A stretch of DNA of 43,449 nt from Flavobacteriaceae bacterium (GTDB lineage: Bacteria > Bacteroidota > Bacteroidia > Flavobacteriales > Flavobacteriaceae). Below are positions 1-7,762 of this stretch, piece by piece (within the stretch, counting starts at the first letter, position 1; each line of letters opens with the position of its first letter). The translations under genes were made by a program, and so were the position numbers. The notes under the pieces are model-generated. The model was not told where the DNA came from and did not search any database. It saw only the letters and a list, made by a program, of their open reading frames with translations. The stretch spans positions 1 to 43,449 of the forward strand of contig CANBOV010000012.1 in assembly GCA_947371275.1 (NCBI GenBank), written 5' to 3'.

Positions 1-1
1 A

Positions 2-730
2 ACACCTATAACGGCGGTTCCATCTGTCTTGGCATCAAATACCTATTGGACAGCAACTGATGCTACGGTGACTAGAGCACTTTCGGTTACGGGAGGCCAA
101 CCTAACGTACCCTTTACTTTTGACAATACAGCTTTTGTATTAAACACTATTAACAAAACAGTTAATTTAAACGACATTGAAAAATGGACGGTAACAAATA
201 ATGCCATATTTGGCCACTCTTTTCACATCCACGACATTGAATTCAAAATAGTGGCTCGTAATGGATCGGCTGCCAATATAGGCACTCATGAAAGTGGATG
301 GAAAGATACCTTTTACCTACCCCGTAACGAATCGGTTACCTTTGTAGCGAAGTTTGATGACTTTGCCGATGCCGATGTCACACATCCCTACATGTACCAT
401 TGCCACTTTGCTGGTCACGAAGACGGCGGCATGATGGGACAGTTCATAGTAACTGGTACGTTAGGAACCAACAACCCTACTCCTTCAACCGACTTCAGTT
501 TGTACCCTAACCCAGCTAGCGACAAACTTTATCTTAACTTAAGTGATGCAAGTACAGAAGTGTATTACATCACCATCTTGACCGTTACGGGGAGAACAGT
601 AATGATGTTACCCCAACCACAGTGGCAAAGCGGTATTGACATCAGTTCGTTAGCCTCTGGAGTATATATTGTTCAGCTTATGGATAAAAAGTCTAAATCA
701 CTTACCGCCAAAAGATTTATAAAGAAATAA
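2..730 (+). CDS. Multicopper oxidase, C-terminal part, with T9SS sorting domain (5' end outside window)
   Basis: The reading frame is open to the left edge, so this is the last 242 residues of a longer protein; the TTG at 29 is not a real start. The visible part is the final cupredoxin domain of a multicopper oxidase. It has HSFHIHDIEF (HxxHxH copper ligands) and, about 70 residues later, HPYMYHCHFAGHEDGGMM, the His-Cys-His motif joining the type 1 copper to the trinuclear centre, with a Met in the usual axial position. After a short Pro/Thr linker the last ~80 residues form a T9SS type A sorting domain (FSLYPNPASDKLYLN ... GVYIVQL ... KRFIKK), so the enzyme should be exported and attached to the cell surface or released. 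Only 1 nt separates it from the next gene. Its substrate (metal ion, phenol or other) cannot be told from this fragment. Confidence 0.9.
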   Translation, partial: TPITAVPSVLASNTYWTATDATVTRALSVTGGQPNVPFTFDNTAFVLNTINKTVNLNDIEKWTVTNNAIFGHSFHIHDIEFKIVARNGSAANIGTHESGWKDTFYLPRNESVTFVAKFDDFADADVTHPYMYHCHFAGHEDGGMMGQFIVTGTLGTNNPTPSTDFSLYPNPASDKLYLNLSDASTEVYYITILTVTGRTVMMLPQPQWQSGIDISSLASGVYIVQLMDKKSKSLTAKRFIKK

Positions 731-731
731 C

Positions 732-1367
732 ATGAAGCAAATCAGTCACCTACTTGTTGTAATACTACTTGTCATTGCCTTGACAAGCTTTACCTCTATG
801 GGTACTGTGACGCTGGCTTCCACCATAAAAGACTTCCGCCTTAAAAATGTAAGCAACAAGAGAGTTTCCTTATCTAGCTTTAAAAATGCCAAAGGATTCA
901 TGATTGTATTCACCTGCAATAAATGCCCAATGGCCAAGTTTTATTCGGAACGCTTGAACAAATTGAATGCCCAATACAAAACGAAAGGTGTTTATCTCTT
1001 AGCTATTAATGCTATGGACACCCTTGCCTATGCCGAGGAATCATTTTCCTTAATGCAACAAAAAGCCAAGAAGGACAAACTCACCTTTCCCTACCTGCAA
1101 GACAATCTACAAGTAGTAGCCAAGCAATTCAATGCAACCCATACCCCACAAGCGTTTGTAATATGGAAAAATAAAATGGGTACCTATGATATTAAATATC
1201 AGGGAGCCATTGACGATAATGCCGGTGATGCTGCAAATGCCGAGCCTTTTTTAGCAGAAGCCGTAAGCCAACTGTTGGCCAACAAACCGTTAACACATAC
1301 CACAACAGAGTCCTTTGGCTGTCGCATATTTTACCGTGGGGTAAAACCCAACATGAAAATCAACTAA
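732..1367 (+). CDS. Exported thioredoxin-fold (redoxin/AhpC-TSA type) protein
   Basis: 211 residues. An N-terminal hydrophobic segment (about 7-30) should export it or anchor it in the inner membrane. The rest is a thioredoxin fold of the redoxin type: a beta strand, then FTCNKCP with the CxxC pair at residues 62 and 65, and further on THTPQAFV with the cis-proline loop. The C-terminal ESFGCRI is typical of a family annotated as thioredoxin-like or redoxin proteins. It probably handles thiol/disulfide or peroxide chemistry in the periplasm. It starts 1 nt after the multicopper oxidase stop and 15 nt before the YHYH gene, so it is surely cotranscribed with them. A role in keeping Cys ligands of the neighbouring copper and heme proteins reduced is inference. 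Confidence 0.8.
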   Translation: MKQISHLLVVILLVIALTSFTSMGTVTLASTIKDFRLKNVSNKRVSLSSFKNAKGFMIVFTCNKCPMAKFYSERLNKLNAQYKTKGVYLLAINAMDTLAYAEESFSLMQQKAKKDKLTFPYLQDNLQVVAKQFNATHTPQAFVIWKNKMGTYDIKYQGAIDDNAGDAANAEPFLAEAVSQLLANKPLTHTTTESFGCRIFYRGVKPNMKIN

Positions 1368-1382
1368 CCCTAATAATTTCGT

Positions 1383-2723
1383 ATGAAAAGAACACTTTTA
1401 TTAAGTCTGCTATTATCCAACATGCTACTGTTGGCTCAAACCAATCCTGCTATTACCAGTTGGTTACAAAATACTACAGGGATTACCGGACGTCATTATG
1501 TTTCAGGTAACTACACCCCTATAAACGATGCTGTAGCGGCCAATGTGCAAACAGTACAATACGATGCCAATTGGGTCTATGTTTCCGCAACTGGAATTCC
1601 AGCCTATATAACAGGTCCATTTTTAGATGGTAATCCTTCGTTAGCTACTGCACAAAATAAAATATTTAAAATATCATTAAATCCAGTACAAAACACCGGT
1701 ACCGCTACCGCTACAACCGGAGGCAATATTGGCATCTTTAAAAATGGAGTCGCTTTATTTGACTACCGCGATGGTGTGTCCTGGAAGAACTCAACTAGTG
1801 CCTTAGCAGGAGGTCCTCTAGGAGGTGCAGGTGACGCTAAATGGAACAGAGATGCGGTAGTTGGTGAAAAGAATGGCTTCGATTGTGTTAAAGCACACCC
1901 TGCCATGGGAAATTACCACCATCATCAAAACCCAAGTGCTTTTAATTTAGATTTGGTAGTCATTTCTGATCGTTGCACCTTATACCCTTCGGATGGATTA
2001 TATGTAATTGATGCAACGCAACATTCTCCTTTATTAGGCTTTACCTATGATGGATTTCCTATTTATGGCGCTTATGGCTTTGCTAACACCGATGGTACAG
2101 GAGGTGTTGTTAGAATGAAATCAGGCTACCAATTGCGCAACATCACTACACGCACCGTTTGGGCAGATGGTACCGATGTATTAGACGGTCCTGCCGTAAG
2201 CACTACCTACCCTTTAGGCTACTTCAGAGAAGACTACGAATTTGTAGCACACCCTTCTGACCCAAGTTATTTGGACTCCCATAATGGCCGTTTTTGTGTT
2301 ACCCCAGAATACCCCTTAGGGATGTATTGTTACTTTGCTACAGTAGATGCCAATCATAATTCGGCTTATCCTTATGTTGTTGGACCAACGTTTTACGGAA
2401 CCAAAACGGCTACCACAGTAGCTTCAGTACCGTCGGGAACCACAACCTACTTAGCAACTGACAGCTTTAATTTAGGCAACGCAAACCTAATCATCTATCC
2501 TAATCCAGCCTCCGATTTCATTGCCATACAAACTCAAATGGTAGAAAATGATATGGCAGTTGAACTAATAGATACCTTAGGAAAAGTTGTGACCACTGGT
2601 AAAATAGTGCAAGGAAGTACATTATCCATCTTAGATACTGCTACGGTTACCAATGGCGTATACTTTGTTAAAGTTTCTGATGGTAAAAACAACAAATCGT
2701 TCAAGGTAATTATAAACAAATAA
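1383..2723 (+). CDS. YHYH domain-containing exported protein with T9SS sorting domain
   Basis: 446 residues: a signal peptide (about 1-18, ending near LLAQTN), a long beta-rich domain, and a C-terminal type A sorting domain (LIIYPNPASDFIAIQ ... GVYFVKVSDG ... FKVIINK). The central domain matches what I know of the YHYH family (PF14240): NGFDCVKAHPAMGNYHHHQ around residues 165-182, then GFTYDGFPIYGAYG, then DSHNGRFCVTPEYPLGMYCYFAT. The family's defining motif reads Y178-H-H-H here. The dense conserved His, Tyr and Cys suggest a metal site, but no activity is established that I can name. It lies 15 nt after the redoxin and 5 nt before the di-heme peroxidase, so the four genes form one transcription unit. 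Confidence 0.85.
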   Translation: MKRTLLLSLLLSNMLLLAQTNPAITSWLQNTTGITGRHYVSGNYTPINDAVAANVQTVQYDANWVYVSATGIPAYITGPFLDGNPSLATAQNKIFKISLNPVQNTGTATATTGGNIGIFKNGVALFDYRDGVSWKNSTSALAGGPLGGAGDAKWNRDAVVGEKNGFDCVKAHPAMGNYHHHQNPSAFNLDLVVISDRCTLYPSDGLYVIDATQHSPLLGFTYDGFPIYGAYGFANTDGTGGVVRMKSGYQLRNITTRTVWADGTDVLDGPAVSTTYPLGYFREDYEFVAHPSDPSYLDSHNGRFCVTPEYPLGMYCYFATVDANHNSAYPYVVGPTFYGTKTATTVASVPSGTTTYLATDSFNLGNANLIIYPNPASDFIAIQTQMVENDMAVELIDTLGKVVTTGKIVQGSTLSILDTATVTNGVYFVKVSDGKNNKSFKVIINK

Positions 2724-2728
2724 GCCCC

Positions 2729-3901
2729 ATGAAAACAAAATGGATAGCAGTAATGGCATTCGCTTCTTTATGGTCCTGCAGCAATTCTGATAGTTATGTT
2801 GATCCCTACACCAATATAAAAGCGACGTTTGGCACTAAAATCGATCCGGCTAATTTGGATAATTATGCAGCACAAACAGTACCCGCTTATATTACAAAAG
2901 ACAACGGACTAGCCAATCCTATAACCGACAAAGGGGCTACACTTGGCAGGGTGCTTTTTTACGATAAGAACTTGTCTTCCAACAATACCATCTCTTGCGC
3001 TAGTTGCCATCAACAAACTAATGCCTTTAGTGATACTAATGTTGCTAGCCAAGGCGTTAACGGCACTACTGGTCGTCATGCCATGCGATTAATTAATACC
3101 CGCTTTGCAAATGAAGGCAAATTCTTTTGGGACGAACGAGCAGGATCACTTGAGATTCAAACAACCCAACCGATACGCAATCACAACGAAATGGGGTATA
3201 GTGGGGCAAATGGTGATGAAGACTTTACCAATTTAGTTACTAAATTAGGCGCAATTGCCTACTATAAAGAACTATTCAAATTTGTTTACGGCACAGAAGA
3301 AATTACCGAAAACAAAATCCAATTAGCATTAGCCCAATTCATACGTAGTATCCAATCATTTGATAGCAAGTACGATATTGGAAGAGCACAAGTGGCTAAC
3401 GATGGACAACCCTTCCCTAATTTTACTAATCAAGAAAACCAAGGAAAGCAACTCTTTCAAGCGCCGCCCCAATTCGATGCGAATGGTAGTCGAACAGGTG
3501 GAGGAATAGGCTGTGCAGGATGTCATGCGGCACCTGAGTTTGATATTGCACCCAACTCCGGAAACAACGGTATTATTGGGGTATTAAATGGAACCGGAAT
3601 TGATATCACTAATACCCGAGCGCCATCCTTACGCGACCTGGTAAAAGCCGATGGCACAGTAAACGGACCCATGATGCACACGGGTGTATTTACTAGCTTA
3701 CAAACGGTAATTGGGCATTATGGCACTATCAACTTGGCTCCAGGCAACACCAATCTAGATCCTAAATTAAAACCCAACGGATTTGGCCAAAAGTTAAACC
3801 TAACGGCCGCAGAAGTAAATGCTGTTATTGCCTTCCTAAAGACCCTAACCGGAACTAATGTCTATGTCGACCCTAAATGGTCCAATCCATTTTCCAATTA
3901 A
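2729..3901 (+). CDS. Di-heme cytochrome c peroxidase / MauG-family lipoprotein
   Basis: 390 residues. The N-terminus is a lipoprotein signal with a lipobox ending at Cys17 (LWSC). Two covalent c-heme sites are visible: CASCH at 90-94 and CAGCH at 262-266. Between them are the family's usual FFWDERAGSLEIQ and an EMG Met, and after the second heme MMHTGVFTSLQTVIGHY, matching bacterial cytochrome c peroxidase/MauG proteins. Classical members reduce hydrogen peroxide; MauG and MbnH members instead oxidise residues of a partner protein. The sequence alone does not settle which applies. It is the last gene of the exported redox cluster and ends at a strong terminator. Heme attachment would need the cytochrome c synthase at 17440-20574. 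Confidence 0.9.
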   Translation: MKTKWIAVMAFASLWSCSNSDSYVDPYTNIKATFGTKIDPANLDNYAAQTVPAYITKDNGLANPITDKGATLGRVLFYDKNLSSNNTISCASCHQQTNAFSDTNVASQGVNGTTGRHAMRLINTRFANEGKFFWDERAGSLEIQTTQPIRNHNEMGYSGANGDEDFTNLVTKLGAIAYYKELFKFVYGTEEITENKIQLALAQFIRSIQSFDSKYDIGRAQVANDGQPFPNFTNQENQGKQLFQAPPQFDANGSRTGGGIGCAGCHAAPEFDIAPNSGNNGIIGVLNGTGIDITNTRAPSLRDLVKADGTVNGPMMHTGVFTSLQTVIGHYGTINLAPGNTNLDPKLKPNGFGQKLNLTAAEVNAVIAFLKTLTGTNVYVDPKWSNPFSN

Positions 3902-3903
3902 AA

Positions 3904-3938
3904 TAAAAAAAGCCCCTCAGTTGAGGGGCTTTTTTTTA
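3904..3938. terminator. Bidirectional rho-independent terminator
   Basis: GC-rich stem AGCCCCTC (3911-3918), loop AGTT, GAGGGGCT (3923-3930), flanked by seven A on the left and at least seven T on the right. It lies between the convergent peroxidase (+) and sucD (-) genes and can end transcripts from both sides. Confidence 0.93.
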
Positions 3939-3954
3939 CTATTGTTAGTATGGA

Positions 3955-4827
3955 TTATCCCATTACCTCTTTTACTTTCTTACCGATCTCGGCTGGAGAG
4001 TCAACCACATGAATACCACAAGAAGCCATAATAGCTTTTTTAGCTTCAGCTGTATCATCAGCACCTCCAACGATCGCCCCAGCATGTCCCATAGTTCTTC
4101 CCTTTGGTGCTGTAACTCCGGCAATAAATCCAATCACAGGTTTGCGGTTACCATCAGCTTTAATCCATTTAGCGGCATCGGCTTCTAACTGACCCCCGAT
4201 TTCACCAATCATGATGATGCAATGTGTTTCAGGGTCGTTCATTAATAATTCAACTGCTTCTTTGGTTGTAGTTCCGATGATTGGGTCACCACCAATACCA
4301 ATTGCTGTTGTGATTCCTAACCCTTGTTTAACAACTTGGTCAGCTGCTTCATAGGTTAAGGTACCTGATTTAGATACAATCCCTACGTTACCTTTTTTAA
4401 ATACAAAACCTGGCATGATACCTACTTTAGCTTCTCCTGGAGTAATTACACCTGGACAGTTTGGACCTACTAAGCGACAGTCTTTCCCTTTTACGTAACC
4501 GTAGGCTTTAATCATATCGGCTACAGGAATACCTTCGGTAATCGTGATAATTACTTTGATTCCGGCGTCGGCCGCTTCCATAATAGCATCAGCAGCAAAA
4601 GCTGGTGGAACGAAAATGATGGTAGTATCAGCACCGGCTTGTTCTACAGCATCTTTAACGGTATTAAACACTGGACGATCTAAATGTGTTGTTCCCCCTT
4701 TACCTGGCGTAACCCCACCTACTACATTCGTACCGTATTCAATCATTTGAGAAGCGTGGAAGGTACCTTCGCTACCTGTAAATCCTTGAACTATTATTTT
4801 TGAATCTTTATTAACTAAAACGCTCAT
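3955..4827 (-). CDS. sucD: Succinate-CoA ligase (ADP-forming), alpha subunit
   Basis: 290 residues, the normal length for this subunit. It converts succinyl-CoA to succinate with substrate-level phosphorylation in the TCA cycle, together with the beta subunit SucC, which is not in this window. The N-terminal CoA-binding Rossmann domain begins [20 protein letters not shown] and carries GGVTPGKGG. The phosphohistidine loop GHAGAIVGG is intact, with His248 as the residue phosphorylated in the family. It is the last gene on the minus-strand run. A 97-nt gap and a good -7 box upstream suggest its own promoter besides read-through from the lpx operon. Confidence 0.98.
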   Translation of the reverse strand: MSVLVNKDSKIIVQGFTGSEGTFHASQMIEYGTNVVGGVTPGKGGTTHLDRPVFNTVKDAVEQAGADTTIIFVPPAFAADAIMEAADAGIKVIITITEGIPVADMIKAYGYVKGKDCRLVGPNCPGVITPGEAKVGIMPGFVFKKGNVGIVSKSGTLTYEAADQVVKQGLGITTAIGIGGDPIIGTTTKEAVELLMNDPETHCIIMIGEIGGQLEADAAKWIKADGNRKPVIGFIAGVTAPKGRTMGHAGAIVGGADDTAEAKKAIMASCGIHVVDSPAEIGKKVKEVMG

Positions 4828-4864
4828 GTTTGTGTTTGTTTATTAGTGTTTATTTTTTGTGTTG

Positions 4865-4872
4865 CAAAAATA
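4865..4872 (-). promoter_or_regulatory. Candidate -7 element for sucD
   Basis: On the minus strand this reads TATTTTTG, an exact match to the Bacteroidota -7 consensus TAnnTTTG, about 38 nt upstream of the sucD start. I see no clear TTG at the -33 position, so it is only a candidate. Confidence 0.4.
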
Positions 4873-4924
4873 GAAAATAGTAATTACTATTTGGTAATTC
4901 GCCCTTAGTTTTTTTGCAAAATTA

Positions 4925-5284
4925 CTATAGTTGACTCATTTGGTAGCCTCTATAGAGTTTGTTGTTTTTAAGTTCCCAAATCACCATGAAGTGCGCCAAG
5001 AGCATTTCTTCTCTAGGATTCTCTATGGTTTTTACATAATGAGAATAGCGTACGGCCACGGTATTGCCTTCTTCTACAATGTGGGTGATTCTGGATTTTG
5101 AACGGACGTAGGCTTTACTGAGTTCGCCACTCAACGCAATAATCTCGTCGTGGTGCAGTTTTAAAAACCCTTTAGTGCTATGCCATTCCAATACCACTTC
5201 AGGGTGCAGAAAATTGTTCACCGTATCGGTTTCTAACAGTACATCTGATTGGTAAAAATTTTGAACGATTTCTTTAGCGCTCAT
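4925..5284 (-). CDS. NTF2-like / SnoaL-like family protein
   Basis: 119 residues, no signal peptide. It shows the layout of a small NTF2-like cone fold: an N-terminal helix (MSAKEIVQNFYQSDVLLETDTVNNFLHPEV), then strands with VLEWHSTKGFLKL, ITHIVEEGNTVAVRYSHYV and LAHFMVIWELKNNKLYRGYQMSQ. Such folds serve as small-molecule binding pockets or isomerases, and no catalytic residue pattern singles out a reaction here. It lies 2 nt downstream of the second lpxD-like gene, so it is in the envelope operon. A link to lipid A synthesis is suggested by position only. Confidence 0.75.
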   Translation of the reverse strand: MSAKEIVQNFYQSDVLLETDTVNNFLHPEVVLEWHSTKGFLKLHHDEIIALSGELSKAYVRSKSRITHIVEEGNTVAVRYSHYVKTIENPREEMLLAHFMVIWELKNNKLYRGYQMSQL

Positions 5285-5286
5285 AG

Positions 5287-6216
5287 TTATTTTAATTTAT
5301 TTAATAGATCTGGTATTCTTTTTACGTTGGCCAACTGTTTCAGCTTCTCACGTGATTCTTCTACTGGAGTTCCAAAATAGCTCTTACCTCCTTCGATCGA
5401 CTTAGTTACGCCTGTTTGCCCTAATACTACCGCTTTGGCTCCAATTGTGATGCCGCTCGTGGTGCCTACTTGGCCCCATAGGGTTACTTCATCTTCTATG
5501 ATTACACAACCCGCTATACCCGTTTGGGACGCGATTAAACATTTCTTTCCGATGACGGTGTCGTGCCCTACGTGAACTTGGTTATCAATTTTGGTTCCGG
5601 CTCCGATAATCGTATCTCCGGTTACCCCTTTATCAATGGTACACAGAGCTCCTATTCCGACATTGTCTTCGATGACTACTCGGCCTCCTGATAAGAGTTG
5701 GTCGAACCCTTCAGGACGTTTTTTATAATAAAAAGCATCGGCTCCAAGTATGGTTCCCGAATGGATAATGACATTATCCCCTATTACCGTATTGTCATAG
5801 ACAATTACATTGGCGTGTAACAAACAGTTTTTACCTATGCTTACGTTGTGTCCGATGAAGCAATTGGGTTGCACTACGGAGCCTTCTCCGATGGTAGCTG
5901 ATAAGGATACACTCAGATTGGCCGCCACAAACGGACGAAAATGTTTGGTTAGGATATTAAAATCACGAAACGGATCATCCGAAATCAATAAAGCTTTGCC
6001 TTCAGGGCATTCTACTTGTTTGTTGATTAGAACAATGGTAGCTGCCGATTGCAAGGCTTTGTCGTAATATTTGGGATGGTCAACAAAAACAATATCACCA
6101 GGAGAAACCACGTGAATTTCGTTCATGCCATGAACAGCAAAATCATCGGGGCCTACGTAGGGGCATCCGATGATTGCTGCGATTTCTTTCAGGGTATGTA
6201 TTTTTGGAAATTTCAT
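5287..6216 (-). CDS. LpxD-like UDP-3-O-acylglucosamine N-acyltransferase, second copy
   Basis: 309 residues. An N-terminal uridine-binding-like domain (1-100, with [15 protein letters not shown]) is followed by a left-handed beta-helix of hexapeptide repeats from about 105 to 285 ([20 protein letters not shown] and on). [13 protein letters not shown] puts His218 where the catalytic His of LpxD lies (His243 in the copy at 9171-10199). It is shorter than the main LpxD and diverged in the N-terminal half, so it may acylate a different sugar nucleotide or use another acyl-ACP. Similar second copies occur in Bacteroidota, by my recollection. It sits between efp and the NTF2-like gene in the same operon. 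Confidence 0.85.
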   Translation of the reverse strand: MKFPKIHTLKEIAAIIGCPYVGPDDFAVHGMNEIHVVSPGDIVFVDHPKYYDKALQSAATIVLINKQVECPEGKALLISDDPFRDFNILTKHFRPFVAANLSVSLSATIGEGSVVQPNCFIGHNVSIGKNCLLHANVIVYDNTVIGDNVIIHSGTILGADAFYYKKRPEGFDQLLSGGRVVIEDNVGIGALCTIDKGVTGDTIIGAGTKIDNQVHVGHDTVIGKKCLIASQTGIAGCVIIEDEVTLWGQVGTTSGITIGAKAVVLGQTGVTKSIEGGKSYFGTPVEESREKLKQLANVKRIPDLLNKLK

Positions 6217-6222
6217 TTATGG

Positions 6223-6306
6223 AATTTGAAAATTTGAGAATTTGAGAATTTGAAAATGAATGAAAACATAAATTAAATAATTTTCAAATTAGTATATTTT
6301 CAAATT
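6223..6306. repeat. 8-bp AT-rich tandem repeats with matching inverted copies
   Basis: Four 8-bp units run head to tail at 6223-6254 (AATTTGAA, AATTTGAG, AATTTGAG, AATTTGAA). Two copies of ATTTTCAAATT (6280-6290 and 6296-6306) are the reverse complement of AATTTGAAAAT at 6223-6233 and 6247-6257. RNA read from efp into the lpxD-like gene could fold here. It may act as a weak attenuator or processing site, or be simple-repeat expansion. Confidence 0.7.
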
Positions 6307-6308
6307 AA

Positions 6309-6875
6309 TTACTCTTTTACTCTTTCCATGTACGAACCTGTTGCGGTATCGATTTTGATTTTGTCACCTTCATTGATGAATAACGGAACGTTTACAGATG
6401 CACCGGTTTCTACTTTGGCTGGTTTGGTAGCATTGGTAGCGGTATTTCCTTTTACTCCTGGTTCGGCATAAGTAACTTCAAGCACTATAGAAGCTGGCAT
6501 GTCAACTGAAAGAGGCAAATCGGTTTCGGTGTTTACTTGGACCATTACTAGGGTACCTTCTTTTAATAAGTCGGGTGCGTCTAGAATTTTTTTGTCTAGG
6601 GTGATTTGCTCGTAGGATTCCGTGTTCATGAAATGGAACAGATTTCCTTCCGCATATAAATATTGGTATGTATGCGTTTCAACACGCACTTCTTCAATTT
6701 TATGTCCCGCAGAGAAGGTGTTATCTAACACTTTACCGTTGGTTAATGATTTTAATTTAGTTCTCACGAAAGCCGGACCTTTACCTGGTTTCACGTGAAG
6801 GAACTCGATGATTTTATAAATATCGTGATTGAATTTTATGCATAATCCGTTTCTAATATCTGATGTAGATGCCAT
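6309..6875 (-). CDS. efp: Translation elongation factor P
   Basis: 188 residues, the standard length. It relieves ribosome stalling at polyproline stretches by binding between the P and E sites. The N-terminal KOW-like domain contains HVKPGKGPAFVRTKL, with Lys32 at the tip of the PGKG loop that reaches the peptidyl-transferase centre. The two OB-fold domains follow, ending NEGDKIKIDTATGSYMERVKE. I recognise no lysine-modifying epmA/epmB gene in this window. It lies between lpxA (90-nt gap) and the second lpxD (92-nt gap), and no separate promoter is evident, so it probably rides on the lpx transcript. Confidence 0.98.
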   Translation of the reverse strand: MASTSDIRNGLCIKFNHDIYKIIEFLHVKPGKGPAFVRTKLKSLTNGKVLDNTFSAGHKIEEVRVETHTYQYLYAEGNLFHFMNTESYEQITLDKKILDAPDLLKEGTLVMVQVNTETDLPLSVDMPASIVLEVTYAEPGVKGNTATNATKPAKVETGASVNVPLFINEGDKIKIDTATGSYMERVKE

Positions 6876-6965
6876 TTTGTTGAGTATTTGGTTATTCTTT
6901 TATTTGTTTGTAATAGTATTTTGAACCTTTGCCGTTCGTTTATCTAATTTGGATAGTACAGCGTA

Positions 6966-7751
6966 TTAATACGACCCTGAATAGCCTTTCATTATTCCTC
7001 TAGACGAGTTTCTGATGAAATCTAGGATCTCGTCACGTTCGGGAGAGGCGGCCATTTCGGCTTCTATGATGCCTAGGGCTTGGGAGGTATTATAATTTTT
7101 TTGGTACAATATTCGGTAAATATCTTGAATCTCACGTATTTTATCAGAGGTAAATCCGCGTCTTCTTAAGCCAACCGAGTTGATTCCGACATAGGATAAC
7201 GGTTCTTTAGCCGCTTTGGTAAATGGTGGTACATCTTTACGCACTAGAGAACCACCTGAAATCATGGCATGGTCTCCAATGTGGATGAACTGGTGGATGG
7301 CAGCTAGACCTCCAATGATGGCATAATTTCCAACGATTACGTGACCTGCTAGCGCTACTCCATTTACGATGATGGCGTTATCACCTATATGGCAATCGTG
7401 TGCAATGTGAGCTGTAGCCATGATAAGACAGTTGTTTCCAATCTTGGTTTGGCCCGAAGCTACTGTACCTCTATTTATGGTAACACACTCTCTAACAGTT
7501 ACATTATCACCAATTACTGCTAGTGATTCTTCACCACCAAACTTTAAATCTTGCGGTACAGCAGAGATTACCGCTCCGGGGAAGATATTACAATTCTTTC
7601 CTATGCGTGCCCCTTCCATAATGGTAACATTGGAACCGATCCAAGTTCCGTCTCCGATTACAACGTTGTTATGAATGGTAGTAAAAGGTTCTATAACGAC
7701 ATTCTTAGCGATTTTGGCACCAGGATGTACATAAGCTAACGGTTGATTCAT
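6966..7751 (-). CDS. lpxA: Acyl-ACP--UDP-N-acetylglucosamine O-acyltransferase
   Basis: 261 residues. It catalyses the first step of lipid A synthesis, 3-O-acylation of UDP-GlcNAc in the cytoplasm. It is built of hexapeptide repeats forming a left-handed beta-helix (about 5-190), with TAHIAHDCHIG carrying the catalytic His118. NGVALAGHVIVGNYAIIGG and the loop HQFIHIGDHAMISGG follow, and a helical C-terminus (about 195-261) completes the family layout. It is 11 nt downstream of the lpxC-fabZ gene and plainly cotranscribed with it. Confidence 0.98.
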   Translation of the reverse strand: MNQPLAYVHPGAKIAKNVVIEPFTTIHNNVVIGDGTWIGSNVTIMEGARIGKNCNIFPGAVISAVPQDLKFGGEESLAVIGDNVTVRECVTINRGTVASGQTKIGNNCLIMATAHIAHDCHIGDNAIIVNGVALAGHVIVGNYAIIGGLAAIHQFIHIGDHAMISGGSLVRKDVPPFTKAAKEPLSYVGINSVGLRRRGFTSDKIREIQDIYRILYQKNYNTSQALGIIEAEMAASPERDEILDFIRNSSRGIMKGYSGSY

Positions 7752-7762
7752 ATACTACTAAT

